Assembly: GCA_030526665.1 (NCBI GenBank)
Contig: JAUNCI010000001.1
Coordinates: 157,935 to 221,934, forward strand
Reading direction: 5' to 3'
Source of the DNA: Eubacteriales bacterium
GTDB lineage: Bacteria; Bacillota; Clostridia; Lachnospirales; Lachnospiraceae
Length of the DNA: 64,000 bases
A program made the translations under genes and the position numbers. The notes below the pieces were generated by a model. It ran no database searches and was not told the DNA's origin. It saw only the letters and a program-made list of their open reading frames with translations. The number at the start of each line of letters is the position of its first letter. Position 1 is the first letter of the stretch. Shown here piece by piece: positions 1-7,722 of the stretch.

Positions 1-26
1 AAGTATGATATAACAGGAAGATACTT

Positions 27-1229
27 ATGGCAGAAAAAAGAGATTATTATGAAGTCCTTGGTGTTGACCGCAGCGCAGATGATGCGGCTCTGAAAAAAGC
101 ATATCGTAAACTGGCGAAAAAGTATCATCCCGATGTGAATCCGGGAGATGCAGAAGCCGAGGCAAAGTTTAAAGAAGCGACAGAAGCGTATACAATTTTA
201 AGTGACGCGGAAAAACGACGTCAGTACGATCAATTTGGACATGCGGCATTTGAAAACGGAGGCGGCGGAGCCGGAGGCTTCGGTGGATTTGATTTCAACG
301 GCGGTAACATGGATGATATTTTCGGTGATATTTTTGGCAGTTTCTTTGGCGGCGGTTCGCGCAGAAGAGCAAACAATGGACCGATGCGTGGTGCAAACCT
401 TCGTGCCCGTATAAATATCACGTTTGAGGAAGCTGTATTTGGTTGTGAAAAAGAATTGGATATTGCTTTGAAGGATGAATGTACAGAATGTCACGGAACA
501 GGTGCAAAACCGGGAACATCACCGGTAACATGTACAAAATGTGGAGGCTCAGGACAGGTTGAATCTGTTTCTCAGTCCATTTTCGGAATGGTTCGAAATG
601 TGACAACATGTCCGGACTGTGGCGGAAGTGGTAAAGTCATCAAAGAAAAATGTACCTGCTGTCACGGAAGCGGATATACTTCCTCCAGAAAGAAAATCAA
701 AGTTTCTGTTCCTGCCGGTATTGACAGTGGACAGAGTATTCGTATCAGAGAAAAAGGAGAACCGGGAACCAACGGCGGTGAGAGAGGAGACCTTCTGGTA
801 GAAATCAACGTGGCTCGCCATCCGATTTTCCAGAGACAGGATATGAATATCTATTCCAGTGCTCCATTGACATTTGCACAGGCTGCTTTGGGCGGACCGG
901 TACGCATCAATACCATTGATGGCGTCGTTGAATATAATGTAAAACCCGGAACACAGACGGATACCAGAATTCGTCTGAAAGGAAAAGGTGTTCCATCTCT
1001 TCGTAACAAAAATGTTCGTGGAGATCACTATGTAACACTTGTAATTCAGATTCCGACCAACCTTAGCAAAGAAGCAAAAGAAGCTTTGGAAAAATTTGAT
1101 GAAGCCTGTGGCAACCGTCCGAAAAAGGAAGAAGAGGTAAAGACAACAGATTCCGCGGCGGAGAAAACAGCCGAAAAACATAAGAAAAAAAGCTTCATGG
1201 ATAAATTAAAAGAAACATTTGAAGATTAA
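27..1229 (+). CDS. dnaJ: Chaperone protein DnaJ (Hsp40)
   Basis: Cytosolic co-chaperone that delivers unfolded clients to DnaK and stimulates its ATPase. The 400-aa product shows the full type I layout: J domain with the HPD motif (YHPDVN, about residue 33), a Gly/Phe-rich linker (residues about 75-115), four CxxCxGxG zinc-finger repeats ([32 protein letters not shown]) and the C-terminal substrate-binding beta domains. A charged Lys/Glu tail closes the protein. AGGAAG stands just upstream of the ATG. It is probably the last gene of a grpE-dnaK-dnaJ operon whose earlier genes lie outside the window, since a strong terminator follows at once. Confidence 0.98.
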   Translation: MAEKRDYYEVLGVDRSADDAALKKAYRKLAKKYHPDVNPGDAEAEAKFKEATEAYTILSDAEKRRQYDQFGHAAFENGGGGAGGFGGFDFNGGNMDDIFGDIFGSFFGGGSRRRANNGPMRGANLRARINITFEEAVFGCEKELDIALKDECTECHGTGAKPGTSPVTCTKCGGSGQVESVSQSIFGMVRNVTTCPDCGGSGKVIKEKCTCCHGSGYTSSRKKIKVSVPAGIDSGQSIRIREKGEPGTNGGERGDLLVEINVARHPIFQRQDMNIYSSAPLTFAQAALGGPVRINTIDGVVEYNVKPGTQTDTRIRLKGKGVPSLRNKNVRGDHYVTLVIQIPTNLSKEAKEALEKFDEACGNRPKKEEEVKTTDSAAEKTAEKHKKKSFMDKLKETFED

Positions 1230-1258
1230 TTTGAATCGAATTTTCAATGAAAATAAAA

Positions 1259-1293
1259 AACGCAGTACACGAAAAAGTGTGCTGCGTTTTTTT
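1259..1293. terminator. Bidirectional terminator between dnaJ and AEC permease
   Basis: A 12-bp stem (AACGCAGTACAC paired with GTGTGCTGCGTT, one wobble) with a GAAAAA loop is followed by a T run on the + strand and preceded by an A run. It can therefore end both dnaJ and the convergent permease gene. Confidence 0.9.
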
Positions 1294-1339
1294 ATGAGAA
1301 GAATCCATGTTTTTAATAGCATTTGAAATAAATACAATC

Positions 1340-2266
1340 TCAGGCAATCGGTATCAGATATCCTGCAATCAATGCTATGAGAGGAATCGTCAAAATACAT
1401 ACCACAGTTGTAAAAGCAAATGCCTGAGAGGCATATTTATAATTTTTACCAAAGCGAATAGCCATCAGTGTTGCATTAGTTGCAGTTGGGCATGCAGTTG
1501 CAATCAGGATCGTATAAGCAACCGTTGCCGGAACTTTTGCAATCCATAATAACAGAAGAAATGCAATCGGATTGATCAGCAGTTTGAAAACTGCAATTTT
1601 GTAAACCTTAAAATTGGCAAATACACTTTTAAAATCAGCCTGAGCTACAGAAAAACCGGCAACCATCATGGCAAGCGGTGTATTCATATCGGAAATATAC
1701 TGAATGGGAGAAAGCAGAGTTCCCGGGATTGCAATTTTGGCAAAATACAGAATCATTCCGATGATCGTACCGATCATTACCGGAGAGCGAAGACCTTCGT
1801 ACAGCTTTTTGGATGAAAACTTTCCATTGATCAATACAAGACCGTGTGTCCAGGTGAAAATATTAAAGACAGCCATGTAAGCACTCAGATAAAATACACC
1901 CTCGGCTCCGAGAACGCTGTTAATCAACGGAATCCCCATAAATCCGCAATTGGAATAAATAGAGCAGAAACGTTCGATGCTAAAATCCGGATTGTCGGTT
2001 TTTCGAATACAAATCGAAGAAATCAGTATACAGAGAATATGAGATAGAATTGCAAAAGCAAATGAAATTAACAGACCTTTTACAAGAACCGGATCATATT
2101 CCATTTGATAGACATTTACGATCAGACAGGGATTTACCACCATTAAAAGGAGATTGGATATGTTTTTGTTTCCCTCCTGATTGATTAAACCAATCTTGTA
2201 GCATATAATTGCGACAATTAATATGATCAGCATTTTTGTCAGCTGATTAAATAATAATAGAAACAT
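1340..2266 (-). CDS. AEC-family (auxin efflux carrier type) membrane transporter
   Basis: A 308-aa integral membrane protein with about ten hydrophobic segments. The repeated pattern of short helices, Asn/Pro breaks (VVNPCLIV near residue 43) and small-residue-rich C-terminal helices (ATACPTATNATL) is typical of the AEC family, whose bacterial members move malate, malonate or other organic acids. The substrate cannot be read from the sequence. It is divergent from the rhamnonate operon and separated by over 330 bp, so a role in that pathway is possible but unsupported. The start is preceded by AGGAGGACAAC on the - strand. Confidence 0.85.
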   Translation of the reverse strand: MFLLLFNQLTKMLIILIVAIICYKIGLINQEGNKNISNLLLMVVNPCLIVNVYQMEYDPVLVKGLLISFAFAILSHILCILISSICIRKTDNPDFSIERFCSIYSNCGFMGIPLINSVLGAEGVFYLSAYMAVFNIFTWTHGLVLINGKFSSKKLYEGLRSPVMIGTIIGMILYFAKIAIPGTLLSPIQYISDMNTPLAMMVAGFSVAQADFKSVFANFKVYKIAVFKLLINPIAFLLLLWIAKVPATVAYTILIATACPTATNATLMAIRFGKNYKYASQAFAFTTVVCILTIPLIALIAGYLIPIA

Positions 2267-2466
2267 GTTGTCCTCCTAATATAACAAAACATATACGATG
2301 AAATATTATACCAAAAAAAATAGATTGTATAGAGAAAACCACAAGAAATACAAAAAAGGAATGAAGATAAGAAAGTTATTTCTTGATTCAATTAATAAAT
2401 ACTCATGAAAATGCACAAATATCAGAATAAAAAAATGGTTAATATAGATAAAAATTGTATGTACTA

Positions 2467-2495
2467 TTGACGAGTATCTTTATTTAGGATAAAAT
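2467..2495 (+). promoter_or_regulatory. Sigma-A type promoter of the rhmD-gntP operon
   Basis: TTGACG (2467-2472) and TAAAAT (2490-2495) are separated by exactly 17 bp. Transcription would start near 2502, so both palindromic operators downstream would lie in the initially transcribed region. The rest of the 333-bp gap (2267-2599) is AT-rich, with no other feature I can support. Confidence 0.75.
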
Positions 2496-2505
2496 ATTTA
2501 CGAAA

Positions 2506-2522
2506 TGTGAATTGAATTCATA
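2506..2522. promoter_or_regulatory. Putative IclR-family operator 1
   Basis: Palindrome TGTGAATTGAATTCATA, with arms TGTGAAT and ATTCATA around 3 bp. It starts just after the predicted transcription start of the rhmD promoter. The arms match the sites at 2546 and 5391 (TRYGAAT type). A further half site, TATGAAT, lies at 2525-2531. Confidence 0.6.
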
Positions 2523-2545
2523 TATATGAATCAGTGATTTTTGTA

Positions 2546-2563
2546 TGTGAATTATAATTCGCA
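2546..2563. promoter_or_regulatory. Putative IclR-family operator 2
   Basis: Near-perfect palindrome TGTGAATTATAATTCGCA, with 7-bp arms around TATA. It lies about 45 bp downstream of the predicted start site and 37 bp before the rhmD start codon. Binding here would block the polymerase, which fits a repressor released by a pathway intermediate. Confidence 0.65.
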
Positions 2564-2599
2564 AAATGCGGAAAATGTATTATTAAGGAGGAAATTACA

Positions 2600-3814
2600 A
2601 TGGCTTTAATGGGAAGAAAAATTGTTGCAATTAGAGCTTATGTAGTCGAAGGCGGCGGAGCTGACTACCATGATCAGGGCGAGGAACATTGGATCGTGCA
2701 GCAGATCGCTACACCTATGAGCATTTATCCTGAATACAAAGCTACAAGAACAAGCTTTGGTATCAATGCTCTGAAAACACTCGTAGTAGAAGTAGAAGCA
2801 GACAATGGAGTTACAGGTTTCGGTATCACAACAGGTGGATATCCGGCAGCATGGCTTGTAATGAATCATTTAGATCGTTTCGTAGTTGGAAAAGATGCAC
2901 ATAAAATCGAAGAAACATGGGATCAGATGTACAGAGCATCTCTTTACTATGGACGTAAAGGTATCGTAATGAACGCAATCTCTGCAATCGACCTTGCTAT
3001 GTGGGATCTTCTTGGAAAACTTCGTGAAGAACCTGTATATGCAATGCTCGGTGGTGTGGTTCGTAAAGAACTCCAGTTCTATGCTACAGGCCCGAGACCT
3101 GACCTTGCAAAAGATATGGGATTCGTTGGTGGAAAAATTCCGCTCGTATACGGACCGGCTGATGGTCCTGACGGACTGAAAAAGAGTATTGAACTTGCTG
3201 CTGACATGCGTGAAAAATGTGGTCCTGACTTCAGACTTATGTGGGACTGCTGGATGTCACTTGACCTTCAGTATGCAAAACGCTTAATGCAGGCATCTGC
3301 AGATCTTGGATTCCACTGGATCGAAGAATGCTTTAACCCGGATGATTATTGGGCATACCGTGATCTGAAAAAAGCAGCCGGCAACAAAATTATGGTTACA
3401 GGTGGTGAGCATGAAGCTTCTAAATTTGGCTTCCGTATGCTGATCGAAGATTGTGACCTCGATGTTATTCAGCCGGATGTTGGCTGGTGTGGTGGTATGA
3501 CTGAGCTTGTTAAGATCGGTAACCTTGCTGAAGCTCATGGAAAATACCTTATTCCTCACGGAAGTGGTGCATACAGCTATCACTATGTTGCTACAAAGAC
3601 AAACTCTCCAATCACAGAGCTTCTGATGCAGTCTCCAAAAGCAGATACTGTAGTACCTCAGTACTATCCACTTCTGAAAGACGAAGTTATGCCTGTTAAC
3701 GGTAGACTTGATGTTGAAAAAGCATACGAAGGCAAATTTGGTTTCGGTGTAGAACTCAACAAAGACAAGAGCCTGATCGAAATCAAAAAAGGTGTAGGTC
3801 TTGGTGTTTGCTAA
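2600..3814 (+). CDS. rhmD: L-rhamnonate dehydratase
   Basis: Enolase-superfamily enzyme that dehydrates L-rhamnonate to 2-keto-3-deoxy-L-rhamnonate. At 404 aa it has the family's usual length. Blocks I recall from E. coli RhmD are present along its length: GGGADYHDQG near the N-terminus, IATPMS, YATGPRPDLAK, QPDVGWCGG and IPHGS. The Mg ligands read as D216 (MWDCW), E242 (IEEC) and E270 (GGEHE), with the catalytic dyad D293/H320. The gene starts 9 nt after AAGGAGGAAA and is rich in CTT, CGT and GGT codons, suggesting high expression. It is followed by a GntP permease and, in the next operon, an IclR regulator and an aldolase, which suits sugar-acid catabolism. The dehydratase call is strong; other 6-deoxy or L-manno acids could also be substrates. 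Confidence 0.93.
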   Translation: MALMGRKIVAIRAYVVEGGGADYHDQGEEHWIVQQIATPMSIYPEYKATRTSFGINALKTLVVEVEADNGVTGFGITTGGYPAAWLVMNHLDRFVVGKDAHKIEETWDQMYRASLYYGRKGIVMNAISAIDLAMWDLLGKLREEPVYAMLGGVVRKELQFYATGPRPDLAKDMGFVGGKIPLVYGPADGPDGLKKSIELAADMREKCGPDFRLMWDCWMSLDLQYAKRLMQASADLGFHWIEECFNPDDYWAYRDLKKAAGNKIMVTGGEHEASKFGFRMLIEDCDLDVIQPDVGWCGGMTELVKIGNLAEAHGKYLIPHGSGAYSYHYVATKTNSPITELLMQSPKADTVVPQYYPLLKDEVMPVNGRLDVEKAYEGKFGFGVELNKDKSLIEIKKGVGLGVC

Positions 3815-3830
3815 TGATTACCGAAAAATG

Positions 3831-3848
3831 ATTTGGAGGAGTCCAAAT
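3831..3848 (+). other. Small intercistronic hairpin between rhmD and gntP
   Basis: A perfect 7-bp stem (ATTTGGA/TCCAAAT) with a GGAG loop lies 17 nt after the rhmD stop. No T run follows, so it is more likely a 3' end stabiliser or processing element than a terminator. Confidence 0.45.
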
Positions 3849-3922
3849 TATTAATATTTAAAAGTATCTAATCAAAAAATGACAGATACAAACACAAATT
3901 CATATTTTAGGAGGAACATGAT

Positions 3923-5311
3923 ATGTCAACATCTTGGTTGATCATTGCACTTATTCTTTCAATTGCGTTGGTTGTTGTTTTCTGTACAAAACTGAAAATG
4001 AACCCGGCTATCGCATTGGTTCTCGGTGCATTCTTACTTGGTGTACTTACAAAAGTACCTTTCCTGAACGAAACATTAGAAGATGGAACCGTTAGAAACG
4101 GTCTTGTAACTGTAATCAACAATGGTTTTGGCGGAATGATGACTAGTATCGGTTTCCCGATCGGTTTTGGTATCATCCTTGGTCAGTTCGTATCTGACAC
4201 AGGCGGCGCTAACGTAATCGCTGACAAAATGATCTCATTATTCCCTGAAAAATATGCTATGTACGCTGTAGCATTAGCAGGTTTCATTCTTTCTATTCCT
4301 GTATTCTTCGACGTTACATTCGTTATCCTTATCCCGATCGGTGTAGCTCTTATGAAGAAACTGAACAAAAACATTGGTTATATCGTTGGTGCAATCTCAA
4401 TTGGTGCCGGTATTGCACATACACTTGTACCACCTACACCAAACCCGCTGCTTGCTCCATCTGCTGAATACTTCAACTTCGATCTTGGTATCATGATCGC
4501 AGCAGGTATCCTTTTCGGTGTTGCAATGGTTGCTATTTCTGTAGCAATTCATGGTGCTATTATCAAAAAAATCTGGAATCCTGAAAAAGATGAAAACGGA
4601 CAGGGCCTTAAAGTTGATGAAATGAACCTTCCTGAGAAACTTCCTTCATTCGGAGCTTCATTACTTCCAATCATCATCCCGATCATCCTGATCCTTGCTC
4701 AGTCTATCGTAAAAGCTGCAGGTGGAGATGAAAGTGTTCCTGCTTGGCTTGCTTTCCTGAGCGAAAAAACAGTATCTATGCTGTTAGGTACACTGGTAGC
4801 TATGCTTATCTCAATCAAAGTTTGCGGACTTTCTGCTACTGAAAAGAGCGCTAGTGAGTCTCTGAAATCAGCAGGTATGGTATTCCTTATTACAGGTGCC
4901 GGTGGTTCTTTCTCAGCTATGATTTCTGCCTGCGGTGTATCAGATGCGATTAAAGGACTTGTTTCAAACGTATCCGGAAATGCAGTACTTGTACTTTTTA
5001 TTTCCTGGTTCCTTGGAATGGCATTCAGACAGATCACAGGTTCCGGTACAACAGCTTCCCTTACAACAATGGCTATTATGAAATCTGTTGCAAGTGTTGT
5101 TGCTTTCCACCCGGTATTCCTTGCACTTGCATGCCTTGACGGAGCACTTTTCGGTGCAACAGTTAATGACTCCGGTTTCTGGATCGTAACAAATATGTCA
5201 GGATTCAACTTTACAGGTGGTGTTAAGACTTATACATTAGGTCAGGCTATCGCATCAGTAGTTGGTATCATTCTGATCGTTGTTGTTGCTTGCATCTCAC
5301 TCATTTTCTAA
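3923..5311 (+). CDS. GntP-family sugar-acid:H+ symporter (probable rhamnonate importer)
   Basis: A 462-aa polytopic membrane protein of the gluconate permease (GntP) family, proton symporters for gluconate and related aldonates. It has about 12-14 hydrophobic segments, the conserved GFGIILGQFVSDTGGANVIA block near residue 85, PPTPNPLLAP near 170, and the C-terminal ITGSGTTASLTTMA and GATVNDSGFW motifs. It follows rhmD by 108 bp and shares its promoter, so L-rhamnonate is the best substrate guess, inferred only from context. AGGAGG precedes the ATG. Codon use is as biased as in rhmD. A terminator follows. Confidence 0.92.
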   Translation: MSTSWLIIALILSIALVVVFCTKLKMNPAIALVLGAFLLGVLTKVPFLNETLEDGTVRNGLVTVINNGFGGMMTSIGFPIGFGIILGQFVSDTGGANVIADKMISLFPEKYAMYAVALAGFILSIPVFFDVTFVILIPIGVALMKKLNKNIGYIVGAISIGAGIAHTLVPPTPNPLLAPSAEYFNFDLGIMIAAGILFGVAMVAISVAIHGAIIKKIWNPEKDENGQGLKVDEMNLPEKLPSFGASLLPIIIPIILILAQSIVKAAGGDESVPAWLAFLSEKTVSMLLGTLVAMLISIKVCGLSATEKSASESLKSAGMVFLITGAGGSFSAMISACGVSDAIKGLVSNVSGNAVLVLFISWFLGMAFRQITGSGTTASLTTMAIMKSVASVVAFHPVFLALACLDGALFGATVNDSGFWIVTNMSGFNFTGGVKTYTLGQAIASVVGIILIVVVACISLIF

Positions 5312-5323
5312 ATAAAATCAGTG

Positions 5324-5365
5324 CAAAAGAGCTGAGGCGTAATGCCGAAGCTCTTTTGTTTTTAT
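5324..5365 (+). terminator. Terminator after the GntP permease gene
   Basis: A 10-bp stem, CAAAAGAGCT/AGCTCTTTTG, encloses a short inner GGC/GCC stem and is followed by a T-rich stretch. It separates rhmD-gntP from the iclR operon, so the locus is two transcription units. Confidence 0.8.
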
Positions 5366-5390
5366 ATAATAGGAAAATTCATTTCCTATT

Positions 5391-5407
5391 TACGAATTCT
5401 ATTCGCA
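5391..5407. promoter_or_regulatory. Putative IclR-family operator 3
   Basis: Palindrome TACGAATTCTATTCGCA with 7-bp arms around TCT, followed by a half site TGTGAAT at 5410-5416. It matches the sites in front of rhmD and lies about 47 bp upstream of the iclR -35 box, a position suited to autoregulation. Confidence 0.6.
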
Positions 5408-5453
5408 AATGTGAATTTGATATAGAATAATACAAAAAAGGTCACGTTTTTTA

Positions 5454-5482
5454 TTGGCAATGTATCGTGACTGCTGTATAAT
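5454..5482 (+). promoter_or_regulatory. Sigma-A type promoter of the iclR-aldolase-BMC operon
   Basis: TTGGCA (5454-5459) and a consensus TATAAT (5477-5482) are 17 bp apart, about 60 bp before the iclR start codon. I see no other promoter or terminator before 9492, so six genes probably share it. Confidence 0.75.
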
Positions 5483-5541
5483 AGAAATGAAATTTTGTTG
5501 TCGTTAAGGCAATTAGATTATTATTCTGAAGGTATGAAATT

Positions 5542-6300
5542 ATGGCGGTAAAATCGGCAGAACGTGTGCTGGAGATTTTTGATTTGCTTGAAATGCATCC
5601 GAATGGAATGACAAACAAGGAAATCAGTGAAACTCTGAATTATGCGCAAAGCAGCACGTTAGGTATCCTGAAAACAATGAAAGAGAGAGGATATCTACTG
5701 GAAGACGAACAAAAAAGATATTATCTGGGCGGAAGACTTATGGCAATCGGGGCAACGATCGCATCGCGAATCGATGTTGGGAAAGTTGCAGCACCTTACC
5801 TGCATCATTTGATGCTGACTCTGGAAGAAACATGCTTTTTAGGTGTGCTTTCCGGAAAAGACATTATCTATATTGCCAAAGAAACATGTGCGCGGGCAAT
5901 CTCAACAAATGCATCGATTGGATCTAAAAAACCAGTATATTGTACGGGTCTTGGAAAAGCATTTTTAGCATTCATGCCATCAGAAAAAAGCACCGAGTTA
6001 GCCAAAAGACTTACATTTGTTCCATACACTGCAAAAACAGTGAAAAATCTCGATGAACTTCGAGAACAGATTTTCAGATTTCGTGAATGGGGGTATGCTA
6101 TTGACGATCAGGAAATCGAGGATGGACTTTGGTGTCTTGCTGTTCCGATCTATGATGGAAGCGGAACGATGGTCGCGGCAATCAGTACCTCGGGATTAAA
6201 AATGAGGATGATTGAGAAGTTTGATGTGATCAAAAAAGAAATGCTCGATGCAGCAGAAGGATTATCCAAAGCACTTGGATATATTAAGGAGGAAATTTGA
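5542..6300 (+). CDS. IclR-family transcriptional regulator of the rhamnonate/BMC locus
   Basis: A 252-aa DNA-binding protein with an N-terminal winged helix-turn-helix (NGMTNKEISETLNYAQSST, about residues 19-37) and a C-terminal effector domain typical of IclR regulators (IGSKKPVYCTGLGKAFLA and the late CLAVPIYD and AAISTSG segments). E. coli also uses an IclR-type regulator (YfaX/RhmR) for its rhamnonate genes, which supports the assignment. It is the first gene of the second operon, and its stop lies just before the aldolase start. Likely operators are the palindromes at 2506, 2546 and 5391. The effector is unknown; a rhamnonate pathway intermediate is a guess. Confidence 0.9.
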   Translation: MAVKSAERVLEIFDLLEMHPNGMTNKEISETLNYAQSSTLGILKTMKERGYLLEDEQKRYYLGGRLMAIGATIASRIDVGKVAAPYLHHLMLTLEETCFLGVLSGKDIIYIAKETCARAISTNASIGSKKPVYCTGLGKAFLAFMPSEKSTELAKRLTFVPYTAKTVKNLDELREQIFRFREWGYAIDDQEIEDGLWCLAVPIYDGSGTMVAAISTSGLKMRMIEKFDVIKKEMLDAAEGLSKALGYIKEEI

Positions 6301-6302
6301 AA

Positions 6303-7199
6303 ATGAAAAGATTATGTGGTGTAAACCCACCGGTAATTACGATTTTTGATGAAAATTACAAGGTTGATATCGAAGCCAGCAAAAAACAGGCAGATTTCCT
6401 TATCTCAAAAGGAGTAGATGGTCTTGCATATCTTGGAACTTCAGGTGAGTTCAGTATTATGACTGTCGAAGAAAAGAAAAAATATATTAAAGAAATGATT
6501 CAATATGTCAATGGCCGAGTAAACGTAATCGTTGGTGTTGGAGACACCTGCCTTGACAATACCATGGATCTTTTGAAATTTGTTGAATCAGCAGGCGCAG
6601 ATGGTGTTCTTCTGATTAATCCATATTTCAGTGTTTACAGTACAGAAGAAGTAAAAGCATATTTTGGATATGTTGCTTCTCATACATCTCTGCCTATTAT
6701 TATATACAATTTCCCGGATTTAACAGGTTATTGTTTCAATGCAGATGTTGTATGTGACCTTGTAAGAGCAAACAAAAATATCGTCGGTATCAAAGATACG
6801 ATCGGTGATTTCAATCATGTTTTGAGCATGCAGAAGGCAAAAGAAATCAATCCGGATTTCGCTGTTTTCTCTGCATATGAGAATCAGGCTATGGGCATTC
6901 TGGCATGTGGTGTTGATGGATTTATCAACGCAACAGCAAACTTTGCGCCTGAGTATACCGTAAATACATATCAGGCAGCTATTCGCGGAGATTTTAACGA
7001 AGCAGCAGTTTGGTTCAGAAAAATGGTAAATGCGATGGATATTTATTCTTTCAGCACACCATTGTTCCTTGCATGCAAACAGGCTATGTATTATCGTGTT
7101 CTGAATCAGGATGGCTATGAAAGACTTCCTGCTCTTTCACTTGATGCACAGGCAAAAGCAAATGTATACAATAAAATGCGTGAGTTAAAGCTCTTATAA
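6303..7199 (+). CDS. DapA/NanA-family class I aldolase (probable 2-keto-3-deoxy-L-rhamnonate aldolase)
   Basis: A 298-aa protein of the dihydrodipicolinate synthase/N-acetylneuraminate lyase family, which forms a Schiff base with a 2-keto acid. The glycine motif GTSGE, the tyrosine of IIIYNFP (about residue 135) and the Schiff-base lysine of IVGIKDT (about residue 164) are all present. In this locus the logical reaction is cleavage of 2-keto-3-deoxy-L-rhamnonate to pyruvate and L-lactaldehyde. E. coli uses the unrelated HpcH/HpaI-type RhmA for that step, so this would be a non-homologous replacement. I chose the ATG at 6303 because AAGGAGG lies 10 nt upstream; a TTG six bases earlier is too close. 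True DHDPS is unlikely in this context. Confidence 0.85.
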   Translation: MKRLCGVNPPVITIFDENYKVDIEASKKQADFLISKGVDGLAYLGTSGEFSIMTVEEKKKYIKEMIQYVNGRVNVIVGVGDTCLDNTMDLLKFVESAGADGVLLINPYFSVYSTEEVKAYFGYVASHTSLPIIIYNFPDLTGYCFNADVVCDLVRANKNIVGIKDTIGDFNHVLSMQKAKEINPDFAVFSAYENQAMGILACGVDGFINATANFAPEYTVNTYQAAIRGDFNEAAVWFRKMVNAMDIYSFSTPLFLACKQAMYYRVLNQDGYERLPALSLDAQAKANVYNKMRELKLL

Positions 7200-7218
7200 G
7201 CGGATTGGAGAGCAGAAT

Positions 7219-7710
7219 ATGATCATGGACAAATTGGAACGCTTCCGTTGTTATCAGAGAAGCGTACCGGAATTGTGGGATGCAGTGCGCTTTGTTGAAA
7301 AAGTACAGAGAGAACAGCTCCCTCCCGGAAAATATCCGGTTGGAAAAGCATTTGCATTTGTTCAGGAAGGACAGACCCGAGCATTTGAGGAGGCAGAATT
7401 TGAAACACATGATGAATATCTGGATGTTCAGATTTTGCTGGAAGGTTCTGAAATGTGGGAGTTTGCAGATAAAGCAGATTTAAAGACTTCAAAGCCTTAT
7501 GATCCACAGACGGATATCGAATTCCTTACAGGAAAAGGAAGCAGAATTCAGATGCAGCCGGGGATGTTTTATGTTGTGTACCCTTCAGACGGACACAAAC
7601 CATGCTGTCATGAGAAAACACCTACATCCTACAGAAAGGTTGTCGTAAAAATAAAAATCGACCACCTTTTACATCAGGTAGAGAGAAAAGACAGCAAAAG
7701 AACATGGTAA
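7219..7710 (+). CDS. YhcH/YjgK/YiaL-family (DUF386) protein
   Basis: A 163-aa cupin-like protein of the YhcH/YiaL family. Conserved features are the ETHDEYLDVQ block (about residues 61-70), with His and Glu metal ligands, and the later YPSDGHKP. Family members sit in sugar-acid and sialic-acid operons and are thought to act on sugar anomers or keto-acid intermediates, but their chemistry is poorly defined. Here it lies between the aldolase and the oxidoreductase with short gaps (19 and 12 bp). It probably handles an intermediate of rhamnonate breakdown, which is inference. TTGGAGAG precedes the ATG. Confidence 0.85.
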   Translation: MIMDKLERFRCYQRSVPELWDAVRFVEKVQREQLPPGKYPVGKAFAFVQEGQTRAFEEAEFETHDEYLDVQILLEGSEMWEFADKADLKTSKPYDPQTDIEFLTGKGSRIQMQPGMFYVVYPSDGHKPCCHEKTPTSYRKVVVKIKIDHLLHQVERKDSKRTW

Positions 7711-7722
7711 AGGAGACAGGCA

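Noticed and set aside
549-1181. A 210-aa - strand open frame inside dnaJ
   Set aside because: It lies wholly opposite a conserved dnaJ, has low-complexity Phe/Cys-rich content and no ribosome site; it is a shadow frame.
1340-2266. The AEC permease as part of the rhamnonate locus
   Set aside because: It is on the other strand, shares the dnaJ terminator, has no operator-like palindrome close to its start, and a GntP permease already fits the import role.
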